DNA of 64,000 nucleotides from Oceanospirillum sanctuarii (GCF_002150805.1 NZ_MTBA01000014.1:62001-126000); one strand, 5' to 3'. Shown: positions 45,128-55,542, counted from the stretch's first letter. Made by a program: numbers and translations. Notes: generated from the sequence alone by a model not told the origin.

Positions 45128-48100
45128 ATGAGCCTTAAGCTAAAACTTGTAGCCCCTCTTATTGTGATTACTTTGGTTATTCTTGGCGGTAACCATTGGA
45201 TTCTCTTTCCCAAAGTTGAGCACTTTCTTGAAAACCAGTTTTTACAAAGCCAGCACAAAACTGTTGCGGTTGTTGCAGAGATTGCGGGCCACTATCTGAT
45301 TGATGATCCAGATCGGAATCGGCTGGATCGCCTGGTTCAGGAGAAGCTTCTTAAAAACGATGACTGGGATCGTGTAGAGATTCTGTTTGGCAAACAGAAG
45401 CTCACTTACCAGCGAGAGAAACCTTTGCGTCCAACCGTTGGCGCACTTCTCTGGGTGCATGAGTCCTTTATGAATAATGGTGAAGTTCGTGCTGATATTC
45501 GGGTATTGGTCAATCAATACCGGGTGATTCAGCAGGAAAAGCGGCTTACAAAACTGGTTTATCTGTCTTTTATTGTCATGTTGATTCTTCTGTTTTTTAT
45601 CGCATGGCTTCAGTCGATATTTGTTACCCAGCCCTTAGGTAAGTTATCGCATGCTGTATCAAGAATTGCAGATGGCGACTTCGATGTTCCTGTCAGCGAT
45701 AAAGGACGGGATGAGATAGGAGCGTTAAGCCGAAATTTCAGTTCTATGAGGGAGAGCCTTAAAGGCTATCGCTCACGTCTGCTTAATGAATGGAAGCAAG
45801 TTCAGAATGTGTTTGAAAATGCCCAAAGTGCCATTTTGACGGTCAATTTATTGGGGGAAATTATTGCCAGCAATAAGGCTGCAGCTCGTATGTTTGCGCT
45901 GGATGCTGACAAGATGCTGTATCGCAATGTTCATGATTTTATCCCCGCACTGGATCTTAAAGAGTTCTTTATGATGCCTCTCAAGGAGGTCAGCATCGCC
46001 TTTAATACGACTTGCATTCGGGGAGGGCGAGAGGAGTTTATCTCTGAGGTTTCTGCCAGCAGCTATGTCTCTAATGGTGAGCTGCAGGTTGCTATTGTGA
46101 TTCGTGATATCGATACCGAAGTCATGTCGCTGAAGGAGGTTCGCCGTAAGCAGGGGCAGATCAAGCTGATTAACAAAGCGCACGAAATCTTTATTCAGGA
46201 TAAAGATCCTCAGCATATCTTCATGGCGGTATTACCCGATCTTTTAGAAATTACCGGCAGTCGGATCGGCTTTGTCGGTGAGTTTGTTACTTCTGAGAAC
46301 ACCAATTACCTGTCTGTATATGCTGCGAACTGTTCCGAGCAGTCCGACCGACTGGATAACTTTTTCCTACGTTATCTGCACCAGAGAATTTATCTCGATA
46401 ATCCCGAAAGTTTCTTTACCCGGGTATCCAAAGGTGAGGTGGTGCTGAGCAATAGTTCGTCCCGGAAAACTCAGCACATTGAGGATCATCCAGAAATTAA
46501 CTGTTTTGTGGGCCTGCCGATCCGATTTGGTAATCAGGTGATTGGCATGATAGGTCTGGCAAATGCTACGTCTGGCTATAGTGACCTCATTGTGGATCAC
46601 CTAGCCCCATTAAACAGTACCTATGGACAGATTATTGATGCTGTTCGAAAAGAGCGGTATCGGGCTGATCAGGAACAGGAACTCTGGGCGGCCAAAGAAG
46701 CAGCTGAGGAGGCAAACAAAGCGAAAAGCCGTTTTTTGGCGACCATGAGTCATGAGATCCGAACCCCGATGAATGGCGTTTTAGGGATGCTGCACCTGTT
46801 GAGCCGATCAAAGTTGGATAAGCGTCAGCAGGGGTACGTTGATACTGCTTGTAGCTCTGGTGAGATTCTTCTGGCGTTGATTAATGACGTTCTCGACTTT
46901 TCCAAAATGGAGGCGGACAAGTTAGAACTCGAAACTCTCGACTTCAATGTTCAGAGTATGGCGGAAAATGTTCTGGGTATGTTGCTGAAACCCGCAGCTG
47001 AGAAACAGGTGCGTTTGGTTAATGATGTCCAAATCAATATACCGGCTCTGGTAAAAGGCGACAAAAACCGGTTAAAGCAGGTCGTCTCCAATTTGCTCAG
47101 TAACGCAGTGAAATTCACCGAAAAAGGTGAAGTTATTCTGCATGCGCACTATCAACGTGGAAATCTCACGATCTCTGTAAAAGACACAGGGATCGGCATT
47201 CCTGAGGAAAAACAGTGTCGTCTTTTTGAAGCATTTGTCCAGGTTGATAGCTCACATACCCGCAGGTTCGGTGGAACAGGCCTTGGGTTAGCTATATCCC
47301 AGCGTCTTGTTCAGGCGATGGGAGGTTTAATTCAGGTAAAAAGTGAAGAAGGAATAGGCTCTGAATTCTACTTCACGATTCCATTGGAAGAGATTGAAAG
47401 TGCTAAGGATCAGGCATTCGCGGCTGAAATTGCTGAGCGGCGGGTCGGTATTATCAGCAATAATCTTGTTGTTACGGATATTCTGCATTGCAAGTTGCTA
47501 TCTATGGGGGTTAGGGACGTCTTTCATCTGGACAGCAATCGTTTTCTGTCAGAGCGCGTTCGTTACCTGCAATCAGAGGGAGAGCCCCTGACCTTGATTC
47601 TGGATGGTATCAGTGTCCGTCAGAACAATGAGCTTCAGCTATTCCAGCAGGTCGATCTTGAGGCTTTGAATATACGTCTGATACTAATCGACTGTCTTTA
47701 TGCTCCATTGGATGAGATTCGCGCAGATCTGGTTATCAATGCTCCTGTTCGTAACTCTGAGCTGATAGCGGCAGTTAGTCAGTCGGCTACGGGAGAGATC
47801 AGTCAGGATGAAGTGACCCATGAAGTTTCTTTCCCCGAGTTGAAGGGAATACGTGTTTTGGTCGCGGAGGACAATGTAGTGAATCAGGACGTCGCCCGGG
47901 CTGTGTTATCTGAATTTGGTGTTGAGCCTTACGTGGTTAACAACGGTGCGGAAGCTCTTGAACTGGTTCAGCAACTGTCGATTGACCTGGTTTTTATGGA
48001 TATCCATATGCCGCTAATGGATGGTTTGGAGGCGACCCGTTCAATTCGTCAGTTGGGAGGCCGTTACGAACATCTGCCAATTATTGCGATGACGGCTAAT

Positions 48101-48952
48101 GCTCTTTCCGGCGATGACAGAGCGAGCTTTGACGCCGGAATGAATGGCCATCTGACCAAACCGATTAATCCTCAACTGGTTTGGGAAACGCTCAATCATT
48201 GGTGTCAGGCTTCAGCTACTGAGAGTCGATCTTGGCTAGGTGATGGTTCTGTTTCTGAGGCGAGTCGTACTTTGGTCTGTAATCCAGCTTCAGACGCATC
48301 TGACGACACTTATGAGGCCCTATCTCGTCTTGCGTCGGGTTCTTTGCCTGCCAGCGTAGCTGGTTTGGATATTAAAGATGGTCTGGACAGGGTGATGGGC
48401 AATCAGAAACTGTATCTGGCAATCCTGAGTTCGTTCAGGGATAGCTTTTATGACTCTGTTGATCTTCTGGGGCAGGCTCGGAATGACAATCAATGGCATG
48501 AGCTGCAGCGCCTTTCTCATACCTTCAAAGGCAGTTGCGCCAATATAGGTGCTATTGATGCCTCTTGTTCAGCAGCATTGCTGGAAAAGTCCCTTAAAGC
48601 TGGTGGGCAGGCCGACACTTACGAGCTAACCGAGGATCTGCAAGGGCAGCTATCGACCCTGCTGGAAAGTATCAGTCTGCTGTTAACCCATTACACCCCC
48701 AAAATTGATCCCATGGCAGAGCGTCAGATTGAGGTTGGCGATCCGGAGTTGCTGCGGCAAATCCGGGAGCTGGAAGACCTGATTGTAAGTGATTATGGCG
48801 GCACCATGACTGCCCTGGGCAGGTTGCTTGAGGAGAAAACGGAGCACAAAACAGAGCTTAAAAACATTTACGAGACCTTAGGGCAGTTTGATCTCATACG
48901 TTCCAGACAGGCGCTGACCGCTTTTCGTGAGCGATTGGCTGAAAACGCATAG
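45128..48952 (+). CDS. hybrid sensor histidine kinase with PAS, GAF, REC and HPt domains
   Basis: 1274 residues: membrane helices about 7-28 and 143-166 with a 115-residue periplasmic part, HAMP (about 168-220), PAS (about 235-345), GAF-like (about 365-510), HisKA His542 in [11 protein letters not shown], HATPase with GTGLGLAIS, a degenerate receiver-like segment (about 760-890), a true receiver with Asp958 in [11 protein letters not shown], and HPt His1131 in [14 protein letters not shown], then a 90-residue helical tail. It is a BarA-type phosphorelay kinase. ATG 45128 with GGAG seven bases upstream is chosen over an earlier start. The response regulator follows 30 bases later. Signal unknown. 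Confidence 0.9.
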   Translation: MSLKLKLVAPLIVITLVILGGNHWILFPKVEHFLENQFLQSQHKTVAVVAEIAGHYLIDDPDRNRLDRLVQEKLLKNDDWDRVEILFGKQKLTYQREKPLRPTVGALLWVHESFMNNGEVRADIRVLVNQYRVIQQEKRLTKLVYLSFIVMLILLFFIAWLQSIFVTQPLGKLSHAVSRIADGDFDVPVSDKGRDEIGALSRNFSSMRESLKGYRSRLLNEWKQVQNVFENAQSAILTVNLLGEIIASNKAAARMFALDADKMLYRNVHDFIPALDLKEFFMMPLKEVSIAFNTTCIRGGREEFISEVSASSYVSNGELQVAIVIRDIDTEVMSLKEVRRKQGQIKLINKAHEIFIQDKDPQHIFMAVLPDLLEITGSRIGFVGEFVTSENTNYLSVYAANCSEQSDRLDNFFLRYLHQRIYLDNPESFFTRVSKGEVVLSNSSSRKTQHIEDHPEINCFVGLPIRFGNQVIGMIGLANATSGYSDLIVDHLAPLNSTYGQIIDAVRKERYRADQEQELWAAKEAAEEANKAKSRFLATMSHEIRTPMNGVLGMLHLLSRSKLDKRQQGYVDTACSSGEILLALINDVLDFSKMEADKLELETLDFNVQSMAENVLGMLLKPAAEKQVRLVNDVQINIPALVKGDKNRLKQVVSNLLSNAVKFTEKGEVILHAHYQRGNLTISVKDTGIGIPEEKQCRLFEAFVQVDSSHTRRFGGTGLGLAISQRLVQAMGGLIQVKSEEGIGSEFYFTIPLEEIESAKDQAFAAEIAERRVGIISNNLVVTDILHCKLLSMGVRDVFHLDSNRFLSERVRYLQSEGEPLTLILDGISVRQNNELQLFQQVDLEALNIRLILIDCLYAPLDEIRADLVINAPVRNSELIAAVSQSATGEISQDEVTHEVSFPELKGIRVLVAEDNVVNQDVARAVLSEFGVEPYVVNNGAEALELVQQLSIDLVFMDIHMPLMDGLEATRSIRQLGGRYEHLPIIAMTANALSGDDRASFDAGMNGHLTKPINPQLVWETLNHWCQASATESRSWLGDGSVSEASRTLVCNPASDASDDTYEALSRLASGSLPASVAGLDIKDGLDRVMGNQKLYLAILSSFRDSFYDSVDLLGQARNDNQWHELQRLSHTFKGSCANIGAIDASCSAALLEKSLKAGGQADTYELTEDLQGQLSTLLESISLLLTHYTPKIDPMAERQIEVGDPELLRQIRELEDLIVSDYGGTMTALGRLLEEKTEHKTELKNIYETLGQFDLIRSRQALTAFRERLAENA

Positions 48953-48982
48953 GCAGAATTAAGTTAGGTAGGGCAAGAATTG

Positions 48983-50077
48983 ATGGAAAAGAATCGAGTA
49001 TTGATTGTTGATGACTCCGTTCAGGATATTGCTGTGGTCATGGGAGTGCTTTCTGTGAACTACGCGGTGCAGGTTGCTACCAGCGGTTTAAATGCGTTGG
49101 AGCAAGCGAAGGGAGCATATACGCCTGATGTAGTTTTACTGGATGTCAGTATGCCTGAGATGGATGGATATGAGGTTTGCCGCCGTTTCAAAGAAGATGA
49201 TGAGCTGAAAGATATCGATATCATCTTTGTCTCTGCAAATGACTCTATCGAAGAAAAACTGAAGGGATACGATGTTGGAGGTCTGGATTACGTTACCAAG
49301 CCAGTAAGACCTGAAGAGCTGGTACGTAAGATTGAGTTAGCGATCCAAAGTAAGCAGCAGCGTAACTCAATTCTGGAAGAGAAAAACTACGCTTTCAATA
49401 CCGCGATGACCGCCATGTCGACCGCGGGAGAGCTAGGTGTGGTGATGGATTTCTTCCGCAAATTGTCCACGGTTGAGAATCATCAGCAGCTGGCAGAACA
49501 GATTGCTCAATCTTTGCGCCAATATGATCTGAAAACCGTTATCCGGCTGAAAGCTAGTGATGAGGATCTTTATCTGGATTCCGAAGGTGCGCCGGCTCAG
49601 CTGGCAAAAGAGCTACTGACCAAGGTTGCTGAATCCGGGCGCATCATTGAGTGGAAAGAACGTGCGGTGTTCAACTTTGGCTCTATCTCTGTTCTGATCA
49701 AAAACATGCCGGAGGATGCCGACCTTAGGGGGCGCTATCGTGACACCGTAGCCATGGTTATTGAAGGTGCGACCACCAAACTGGAAGTCTTAAACCGTGA
49801 TGTTCAGCTGGGACAGCTGATACGGGATGCTCAGCAGGCATTAACAGAAGTCGATCAGGAGCAGCTTGTTCATAAGCAGCAGACCCAAAAGTTGGTTGAG
49901 AGTCTGACACAGGATCTTGAGCGTTCATTTCTGGCCTGGGAGCTGACTGAAACTCAGGAAGATACTCTGATGGATATGGTGAATAACACCATTGATAAGT
50001 CTGTTTTGCACTTTGAAGCTGGTGAAGAGATTGATCTTAAGATGCGTTCGGTGCTGGATCGTCTGATCCATATCTGA
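48983..50077 (+). CDS. response regulator with unassigned helical output domain
   Basis: 364 residues. The receiver spans 1-125 with Asp9-Asp10 in LIVDD, phospho-acceptor Asp54 in LLDVSMPEMDG and Lys in YVTKPVRPEEL. The remaining 240 residues contain no DNA-binding, GGDEF, EAL or HD motif I can see; about 145-260 looks like an alpha/beta sensor-like fold and 265-364 is strongly helical. The partner is almost certainly the hybrid kinase just upstream. Similar receiver-plus-unknown proteins act through protein contacts. Start ATG 48983. Confidence 0.8.
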   Translation: MEKNRVLIVDDSVQDIAVVMGVLSVNYAVQVATSGLNALEQAKGAYTPDVVLLDVSMPEMDGYEVCRRFKEDDELKDIDIIFVSANDSIEEKLKGYDVGGLDYVTKPVRPEELVRKIELAIQSKQQRNSILEEKNYAFNTAMTAMSTAGELGVVMDFFRKLSTVENHQQLAEQIAQSLRQYDLKTVIRLKASDEDLYLDSEGAPAQLAKELLTKVAESGRIIEWKERAVFNFGSISVLIKNMPEDADLRGRYRDTVAMVIEGATTKLEVLNRDVQLGQLIRDAQQALTEVDQEQLVHKQQTQKLVESLTQDLERSFLAWELTETQEDTLMDMVNNTIDKSVLHFEAGEEIDLKMRSVLDRLIHI

Positions 50078-50110
50078 GGACACTGTTTTCCTCGAGTGCT
50101 TACTCGCTTT

Positions 50111-50132
50111 GCCTCGCTTGCGGGGCTTTTTT
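50111..50132 (+). terminator. intrinsic terminator after response regulator
   Basis: GCCTCGC / GCGGGGC stem (one T-G pair) with TT loop and a six-T run, 34 bases past the stop. Confidence 0.8.
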
Positions 50133-50224
50133 CTGCTTGCTGCTTTGTTAGGCTGGGCTGATTATCACCTGACTCTTAAGGCTGTAAATTTTAAAACTGT
50201 ATTTCTAAACCAATAACCAAATGA

Positions 50225-50251
50225 AAAAGGCCGCTATCAAAGCGGCCTTTT
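50225..50251. terminator. bidirectional terminator
   Basis: AAAAGGCCGC / GCGGCCTTTT, 10-bp stem with A and T runs on opposite sides, between the convergent response regulator and phosphate transporter genes. Confidence 0.85.
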
Positions 50252-50275
50252 CTGTTTCTGTGTTCTGCCTATGAC

Positions 50276-51424
50276 TTAGGCTGTTGCGTAGATCAGCGAG
50301 CCTGGCAGGAAGAAGAATACAGCGGAAACATAACCAAATGCGATGCGACGTTTTACGGCTGCCAGTTCTGCCAGTTTCTCCGCCAGTACCAGTGGCAGGT
50401 TGCGCAGGAAAGGAAGGCCGAAGATGGTGATCACCGCCAGCAGGTTGTAGCTCAGGTGAACCAGTGCAATCTGCAGAGCAAAGATTGCCATCTCACCACT
50501 GACAGCAGTTGCAGCCAGCAGCGCTGTAATACAGGTGCCGATATTCGCGCCCAGTGTAAACGGGTAGATATCTTTCAGTTTCAGTACGCCAGTGCCTACT
50601 AATGGAACCATCAGGCTGGTAGTGGTGGAAGAAGATTGAACCAGCACAGTTACGATACTGCCGGATGCGATACCGCTTAGCGGGCCGCGACCGATAGCGC
50701 CGTGCAGCATCTCTTTAGCACGACCCACCAGCGCTTTCTTCAGCAGTTTACCTACGTAGGCCACGGAGAAGATGATCAGAGCGATGCCCAGAACGATCAT
50801 AGCGATACCGCTGGTTGGCTCAGGCAGTGCTGAGAAAAGATCTTTGGCAGTCCCCGTCACCGGCTTAATCAGCGGCTTGATAAAGTTCATGCTCTTCATG
50901 CTCAGAGACTCACCACCCACCAGCAGTGCAGCCAGGTAAGCACTGATTTTTTCCAGCATGCCGAACATCAGTTCCAGTGGCAGGAAGATGATTACCGCCA
51001 TCAGGTTAAAGAAGTCATGCACGGTTGCAGCGGCGAAAGCGCGGCGGAACTCTTCACGGTTACGGATGTGACCCAGACTCACCAGAGTATTGGTGATGGT
51101 CGTGCCGATGTTGGCACCCATAATCATAGGGATCGCCATGGACACAGGCAGGCCGCCAGCGACAAGGCCGACAATAATCGAGGTTACGGTACTGGAGGAC
51201 TGAATCAGTGCGGTAGCTACCGTGCCGATCATCAGGCCAACGAGTGGGTTGGAGGCAAATTCAAACAGTTCTTTTGCGTGGCCTGCGGTAGCCCATTTAA
51301 AGCCGGTTCCGATCATGCCAACGGCAACCAGCAGCAGGTAGATCAGGGCGACAATGCCTGCCCAGCGGAGAAGGTTCTGTTGTGTTGCTTTTGTAGGTGG
51401 AGGTGTTGATGCTGCTGTGTTCAT
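50276..51424 (-). CDS. Na/Pi cotransporter family protein
   Basis: A 382-residue inner-membrane protein of the PNaS (SLC34-like, NptA/YjbB) family. The two inverted-repeat signature motifs are present: ALIQSSSTVTSIIVGLV (about 72-88) and VLVQSSSTTTSLMVPLV (about 260). Eight or so hydrophobic segments surround them. It would carry phosphate with sodium. It lacks the C-terminal PhoU-like domain found in longer members. The ATG at 51422-51424 with AGGA upstream is preferred to one six codons earlier. No link to polyamines is evident. Confidence 0.88.
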   Translation of the reverse strand: MNTAASTPPPTKATQQNLLRWAGIVALIYLLLVAVGMIGTGFKWATAGHAKELFEFASNPLVGLMIGTVATALIQSSSTVTSIIVGLVAGGLPVSMAIPMIMGANIGTTITNTLVSLGHIRNREEFRRAFAAATVHDFFNLMAVIIFLPLELMFGMLEKISAYLAALLVGGESLSMKSMNFIKPLIKPVTGTAKDLFSALPEPTSGIAMIVLGIALIIFSVAYVGKLLKKALVGRAKEMLHGAIGRGPLSGIASGSIVTVLVQSSSTTTSLMVPLVGTGVLKLKDIYPFTLGANIGTCITALLAATAVSGEMAIFALQIALVHLSYNLLAVITIFGLPFLRNLPLVLAEKLAELAAVKRRIAFGYVSAVFFFLPGSLIYATA

Positions 51425-51680
51425 AACGAAGTCCTGACACAAACCTGATAATTGGGAAGCGGATGCTTAAACATCCGTGCTAATAATTTTTGATGGGGGC
51501 ATTATCAGCAGGCTTTATGACGGCAATGTTACAGCTGACATATTTTTGACACGATTTTGAAACACCTTTGAAACCCTATGGAAATATTTCTGAACAGCTT
51601 ACTTTAGAGCCGATAGCTGGCTGGGTTGGTTAAACGGGTTAATAGTGAAAGTCTGATTCAACAACTTCTGGTCAAAGATT

Positions 51681-51709
51681 AAAACATACTATACCGTATG
51701 GTATGTTTT
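51681..51709. promoter_or_regulatory. TetR-type operator
   Basis: AAAACATAC and GTATGTTTT are perfect 9-bp arms flanking the inner palindrome ATACCGTAT. It lies 22 bases before the TetR start at 51731, ideal for autorepression. Confidence 0.75.
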
Positions 51710-51730
51710 GGGCTAAAGGATACATGCCGG

Positions 51731-52279
51731 ATGAAAATGCTGAAAGATGACTGGCTGGCGCTGGGTTTGGAATTGCTGGTGGAATCTGGCGTAGCGCAGG
51801 TAAAAATTGATCCTCTGTGCCAGCGGGCGGGGGCGACAAAAGGCTCGTTTTACCATCACTTTAAGAACCGTGAGGTATTTCTGACCGAGCTTTTAAGCTA
51901 CTGGCAGCAGCATTACAGCCAGCAGCTGATCGACAAGGTGCAAAGCCTGCCTGAGTGGCAGCAACGCCGTAACCGCTTGCTGGATCTGATCGATGATGAG
52001 ACGCTGGCGATAGAAACCGCGGTGCGCAACTGGGCGTGGCTTGATCCGCAGGCGAAAGCGGCGGTACAGGAGGCCGATCAGATTCGGCTGGATTATCTGG
52101 CTGGTCAATGTGCTTCTATGCTGCCGCAAGATAAGCAGGACAAAGCGGGTCTGTTGGCGGGCATTCTCTACTGGAAGTTTGTCGGCTGTGTGCAGGCGGG
52201 AGATCAGGTAAGCCGCCTGCAGTGGAAACAGATGGATGACCTGATGGCAGAGATGATTGAAGGTTGGGCGCTTGCCTAG
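51731..52279 (+). CDS. TetR-family transcriptional regulator
   Basis: A 182-residue regulator with DNA-binding domain about residues 5-50 (LCQRAGATKGSFYHHFKNREVFL) and a short helical ligand domain. An ATG at 51698 would lie inside the operator palindrome, so ATG 51731 is the better start. It precedes two small genes that appear to be halves of one DUF2867-like gene, probably its regulatory target. Ligand unknown. Confidence 0.85.
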   Translation: MKMLKDDWLALGLELLVESGVAQVKIDPLCQRAGATKGSFYHHFKNREVFLTELLSYWQQHYSQQLIDKVQSLPEWQQRRNRLLDLIDDETLAIETAVRNWAWLDPQAKAAVQEADQIRLDYLAGQCASMLPQDKQDKAGLLAGILYWKFVGCVQAGDQVSRLQWKQMDDLMAEMIEGWALA

Positions 52280-52330
52280 CCCTCAAAAAAAGTTTTAAAG
52301 CCAGATTCGCTAAAAACAGGGAGTACGACC

Positions 52331-52663
52331 ATGGAAGGCAGTGAACAAAACGCACAACAAAACAGTGGGCAAAACGCCGTTTCTACCCAGCAGAAAGACA
52401 CCCTTGTGATCCCAAAGGGCAAAGTAATTTCCTGTCCGTTACCCGCAAGTTGCAGCCTGCATGAAAAAGCAAAAGGTCGGGGTTATGAGGACGCTTTTGC
52501 CTTCCGGCTGGAAGATGACACTCAGGATGCCCGTAGTGTGTATATCGCAATCTTCGGGCAGTTGCCGAAGCCGGTGCGTTTTATGATCAGCTTGCGTAAT
52601 AAACTTGTGGGTTTATTCGGCTTCGAAACCAGCCCGGAAGGCATGACCATTACCGCCGAGTAA
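52331..52663 (+). CDS. N-terminal part of a split DUF2867-like protein
   Basis: 110 residues, Gln/Asn-rich at the start, then SCPLPASCSLHEKAKGRGYEDAFAFRL and SVYIAIFGQLPKPVRFMISLRNKLVGLFGF, which resembles the first half of DUF2867 proteins (function unknown). It ends early at TAA 52661-52663. The next gene, one frame over, carries what looks like the missing second half. Either a frameshift has broken one gene or two short proteins are made. It follows the TetR gene by 51 bases. Confidence 0.65.
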   Translation: MEGSEQNAQQNSGQNAVSTQQKDTLVIPKGKVISCPLPASCSLHEKAKGRGYEDAFAFRLEDDTQDARSVYIAIFGQLPKPVRFMISLRNKLVGLFGFETSPEGMTITAE

Positions 52664-52691
52664 GATAAAAGAAGGTGCTGAGGCCGGTGCC

Positions 52692-52922
52692 ATGACCATC
52701 CTGAAAGCCACTTCGGAGGAGGTGATCGTTGGCTCAGAGGAGCGGCACATGGCGGTCTGGTTATCGCTGCAGAAACATCCGGACAACCTTTACACCCTAA
52801 GTACCCGGGTAAACCTGCATACCGGCATAGGGCGCGCCTACATGCAGGTGATCAAACCCTTTCACTGCAAGATTGCGGTTTACAGCATCGAGTCGGCCTT
52901 TAAAGCAGGCCGACTCTCCTAA
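52692..52922 (+). CDS. C-terminal part of a split DUF2867-like protein
   Basis: 76 residues from ATG 52692, although the frame stays open back to 52647, overlapping the end of the preceding piece. SEEVIVGSEERHMAVWLSL and IGRAYMQVIKPFHCKIAVYSIESAF match the second half of DUF2867-type proteins, whose C-terminus commonly ends with a PFH-like motif. Joining the pieces needs a single +1 shift between 52647 and 52661. Family assignment is from memory of the motif pattern. Confidence 0.6.
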   Translation: MTILKATSEEVIVGSEERHMAVWLSLQKHPDNLYTLSTRVNLHTGIGRAYMQVIKPFHCKIAVYSIESAFKAGRLS

Positions 52923-52958
52923 GCTCGTCTCATTGCGGTAGCAATCAAAAAGCAATGA

Positions 52959-53960
52959 CTAAAGCGGTTGGTGACCGACCTGCACCTTGATTTGCGGGTG
53001 TCGTTTCGCCAGCTGCTGCAGCCACTCAAGACTTTCCCGGTTAGCCTCCTGATTGCTGGAGAACTGACCCGGCTCCACATTATGCTGCCAGCCCCAGTTG
53101 GTGTGGCAAGTATCGCCGGTTAACAGTACCCAGCCGAATTCAGAGCGTATCAGATAGGCGGTAGAACCTGCGGTATGCCCCGGTGTATGCAGGGCAAAGG
53201 CGCTGCCATCTCCAAAGATATCCAGAATCTTCCCCTGCCACTCTCTTAATGCCGGACGCTGATCCAGCAGAGTATCCGTTGTGCCATTAGTGGCTGCGTA
53301 AAGGAAATACTCCTCGGCGGCTTCACCCTTACCGGTATAGAGGGGGACATCAGTCGGAATCGCTGGCAGGCCGCTGATATGATCCAGATGCAGGTGGGTC
53401 AGAAACACACCCTTGAGCGGTCGTTGCAGCTCCGTAAGAAACTGCTCGGTAGAACGGCGCATCTTCAGTTTTTCGATACCCAGTTGAGGTTCCAGCCAGC
53501 CGGGTACACCAACGGATTTCGGATCTTTTGCGAAACGGGTGGAAACACCGGTATCGATCAGAAAGTCTCCGTATTTGGGGTGTTGCAGGTGAAAGGCGTA
53601 GACCTGAATTTCTGCTTCATGATCTTCCAGTCCCGCAGACTTCGCCTTCGGATGCTGCAGATTCAGCAAACCACTTAGCGGCACCTGCCAGTCTGCAGCA
53701 ACCAGAGTATCGAGTTTTGTGGCCACAGCTGATTCGCCTGTCTGTTCAGCTTTAAGAAGCTGATCCAGAGTTCGCTGGCTGATCTCCCGTCCCAGAGGTG
53801 AAGCTTCAGTCGGGTGGTGAGTTGCTACCGTCTGACTCAGCCAAAGCGCAATCGCTGCAAACAAAGCGATGATAATCGCCAGGCTGATCAGAATGATCTT
53901 TTTGATCGGGCGTTTTGAAGGTGCTGACTGGCCCGCTCCGGTTTTAGATATCAGTGACAT
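52959..53960 (-). CDS. membrane-anchored metallo-beta-lactamase-fold hydrolase
   Basis: 333 residues: an N-terminal anchor helix about 20-42 (IILISLAIIIALFAAIALWL), then an MBL domain with THLHLDH (His189, His191, Asp193, His194), His262 in HTPGHTAGS and Asp283 in LLTGDTCH, the full binuclear zinc set. The pattern resembles the AiiA/AttM lactonase-like branch, so a lactone or other ester is a possible substrate, but this is not settled. The active domain is probably periplasmic. It is divergent from the LysR gene at 54154, which may control it. The ribosome site AGAGGA is good. Confidence 0.83.
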   Translation of the reverse strand: MSLISKTGAGQSAPSKRPIKKIILISLAIIIALFAAIALWLSQTVATHHPTEASPLGREISQRTLDQLLKAEQTGESAVATKLDTLVAADWQVPLSGLLNLQHPKAKSAGLEDHEAEIQVYAFHLQHPKYGDFLIDTGVSTRFAKDPKSVGVPGWLEPQLGIEKLKMRRSTEQFLTELQRPLKGVFLTHLHLDHISGLPAIPTDVPLYTGKGEAAEEYFLYAATNGTTDTLLDQRPALREWQGKILDIFGDGSAFALHTPGHTAGSTAYLIRSEFGWVLLTGDTCHTNWGWQHNVEPGQFSSNQEANRESLEWLQQLAKRHPQIKVQVGHQPL

Positions 53961-54153
53961 ACGCTGTCCTCTTTAAATGTGAACTTCCGAGGCTGACGCT
54001 CTTGATGTTGACTGCTCCTGACACCACCTTGGTTCTGCCTCTTGCTGTGCTATAGTTTGGCTATTCTTTATTTGAAGTAAATCGGCTAAAAATTGATGGT
54101 GCTATCCGTTTTTGAATGGGGCAGCTGCGTATGAGTGAGAGCAGGATAAAGCC

Positions 54154-55053
54154 ATGAACAAAGATCTGAACTGGCAGGATCTGAAGCTTTTTCTGACGGT
54201 GGCCGAGACCGGCAGCTTCAGCGCCGCCGCCCGTGAATTAAAACTGGGGCAGCCAACCCTGAGCCGCCGTATTGCAGAGTTGGAAGAACAGCTTGGACAG
54301 CCGCTGTTTATCCGCCTGAGTCAGGGCTGCGAGCTGACCGCGCTCGGCAATAAACTACTGCCTGCAGCGCAGCAGATGGCGCAGTGGTCGGCAGAGGTGA
54401 TGACTGAGGTGCAGTCACCACAGACCATCAGCGGCTGTGTGCGTATTACCGCGCCACCGGCAATCGCCTTTGCCTTGTTAACGCCCTTTGCCGCCGAGCT
54501 TGCCAGTATCTATCCCGATATTCAGCTGGAGGTGCTGAGTGATATCAGCACCCTGAATCTAGCCCGGGGTGAGGCGGATATCTCCTTAAGAACTCAGTAT
54601 CCGCAGGATGATGATCTCATCTGTCTCTCCTCTTTTAAGGGGGATATGCGGGTTTATGTTTCTGAAAAGCACTTACAGAAGAAAAAAGATGATGATTGGG
54701 ATATTCGGCAACTGAAATGGATCTGCTGGCCGGATAAATACGATTATCTGCAGGTGAATCAGGTTTTGAAACGTGTGATTCCGGATTTCAAACCCGCCTT
54801 TACCTCCAACGACTACAACGTGCAGTTAGCGGCCTGTTGCGCGGGAGTTGGCGCTATGGTGCTGCCTGAAGGCTTTGACCGTAACGATATTGTTAGTGGC
54901 CTGACGGCGCTGCCCATTGATCTCAGTGCTTATGGCAAAGGTGAACTTTATCTGGTGGCCCACAAACGCCAACGCCATCTGCCGAGAATCGTGAAAATTA
55001 TCGAACAGCTGGAACGGTTTCTGGGCGAAGTCTGGCCGGAAAATGAGGCCTAA
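54154..55053 (+). CDS. LysR-family transcriptional regulator
   Basis: A 299-residue LTTR with winged helix about residues 8-65 (LKLFLTVAETGSFSAAARELKLGQPTLSRRI) and periplasmic-binding-like effector domain about 90-295. It sits divergently from the metallo-hydrolase with a 193-base gap, the usual LysR arrangement, so it likely regulates that gene and itself. Effector unknown. Confidence 0.87.
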   Translation: MNKDLNWQDLKLFLTVAETGSFSAAARELKLGQPTLSRRIAELEEQLGQPLFIRLSQGCELTALGNKLLPAAQQMAQWSAEVMTEVQSPQTISGCVRITAPPAIAFALLTPFAAELASIYPDIQLEVLSDISTLNLARGEADISLRTQYPQDDDLICLSSFKGDMRVYVSEKHLQKKKDDDWDIRQLKWICWPDKYDYLQVNQVLKRVIPDFKPAFTSNDYNVQLAACCAGVGAMVLPEGFDRNDIVSGLTALPIDLSAYGKGELYLVAHKRQRHLPRIVKIIEQLERFLGEVWPENEA

Positions 55054-55177
55054 AGATTAAAAGCCCCTGCTTGAAAGTGGCCTAAAAGCCCCTATCTAAC
55101 GATCATTAAATAACCCTATAGCTTTTGTTGATAAGTTGATTAGTAAGCCGGTTTGCCAGAGAAGGATTGAATAAACC

Positions 55178-55432
55178 ATGCCCACCTATGATTACCGTTG
55201 CGAAGCCAATGGCGAAGTGTATGAAGTGCGTCACCCGATGGCGCAAACTGTTGAGACCTGGGAGCAGCTGTGCGAAGTAGGTGGTCTTGAGTTGGGTAAT
55301 CTTGATCCGCAAACCCCGGTGACCAAGTTGCTGACTGCTGCGGGTGTGGTAAAGAGCTCAGCGCTGAAGAACCCAACACCGCCGCCTTGTATGACGGGTG
55401 GTGGCTGTTCCGGCGGTGGTTGTGGTGTTTGA
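55178..55432 (+). CDS. FmdB-type small zinc-ribbon protein
   Basis: 84 residues beginning MPTYDYRCEANGEVYEVRH, the opening of the FmdB/CxxC_CxxC_SSSS putative regulatory family, with a Gly/Cys-rich tail GGGCSGGGCGV. Only single cysteines remain where the family usually has CxxC pairs (Cys8, Cys32), so zinc binding may rest on the tail or be altered. AAGGA precedes the ATG. Function of the family is poorly known. Confidence 0.8.
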   Translation: MPTYDYRCEANGEVYEVRHPMAQTVETWEQLCEVGGLELGNLDPQTPVTKLLTAAGVVKSSALKNPTPPPCMTGGGCSGGGCGV

Positions 55433-55457
55433 TAGGTATTAACAGCTCAGAAAAAAG

Positions 55458-55505
55458 AAAGCCCCGTTATCTGAACTGAATTAACAGCTGGATAACGGGG
55501 CTTTT
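55458..55505. terminator. bidirectional terminator after FmdB-type gene
   Basis: AAAGCCCCGTTATC and GATAACGGGGCTTTT form a 14-bp stem with a 19-base loop; T run on the plus side, A run on the other. Confidence 0.85.
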
Positions 55506-55542
55506 GCTTAGGGGCTGGTCTTCATAAAGACGCGAATCTCAG

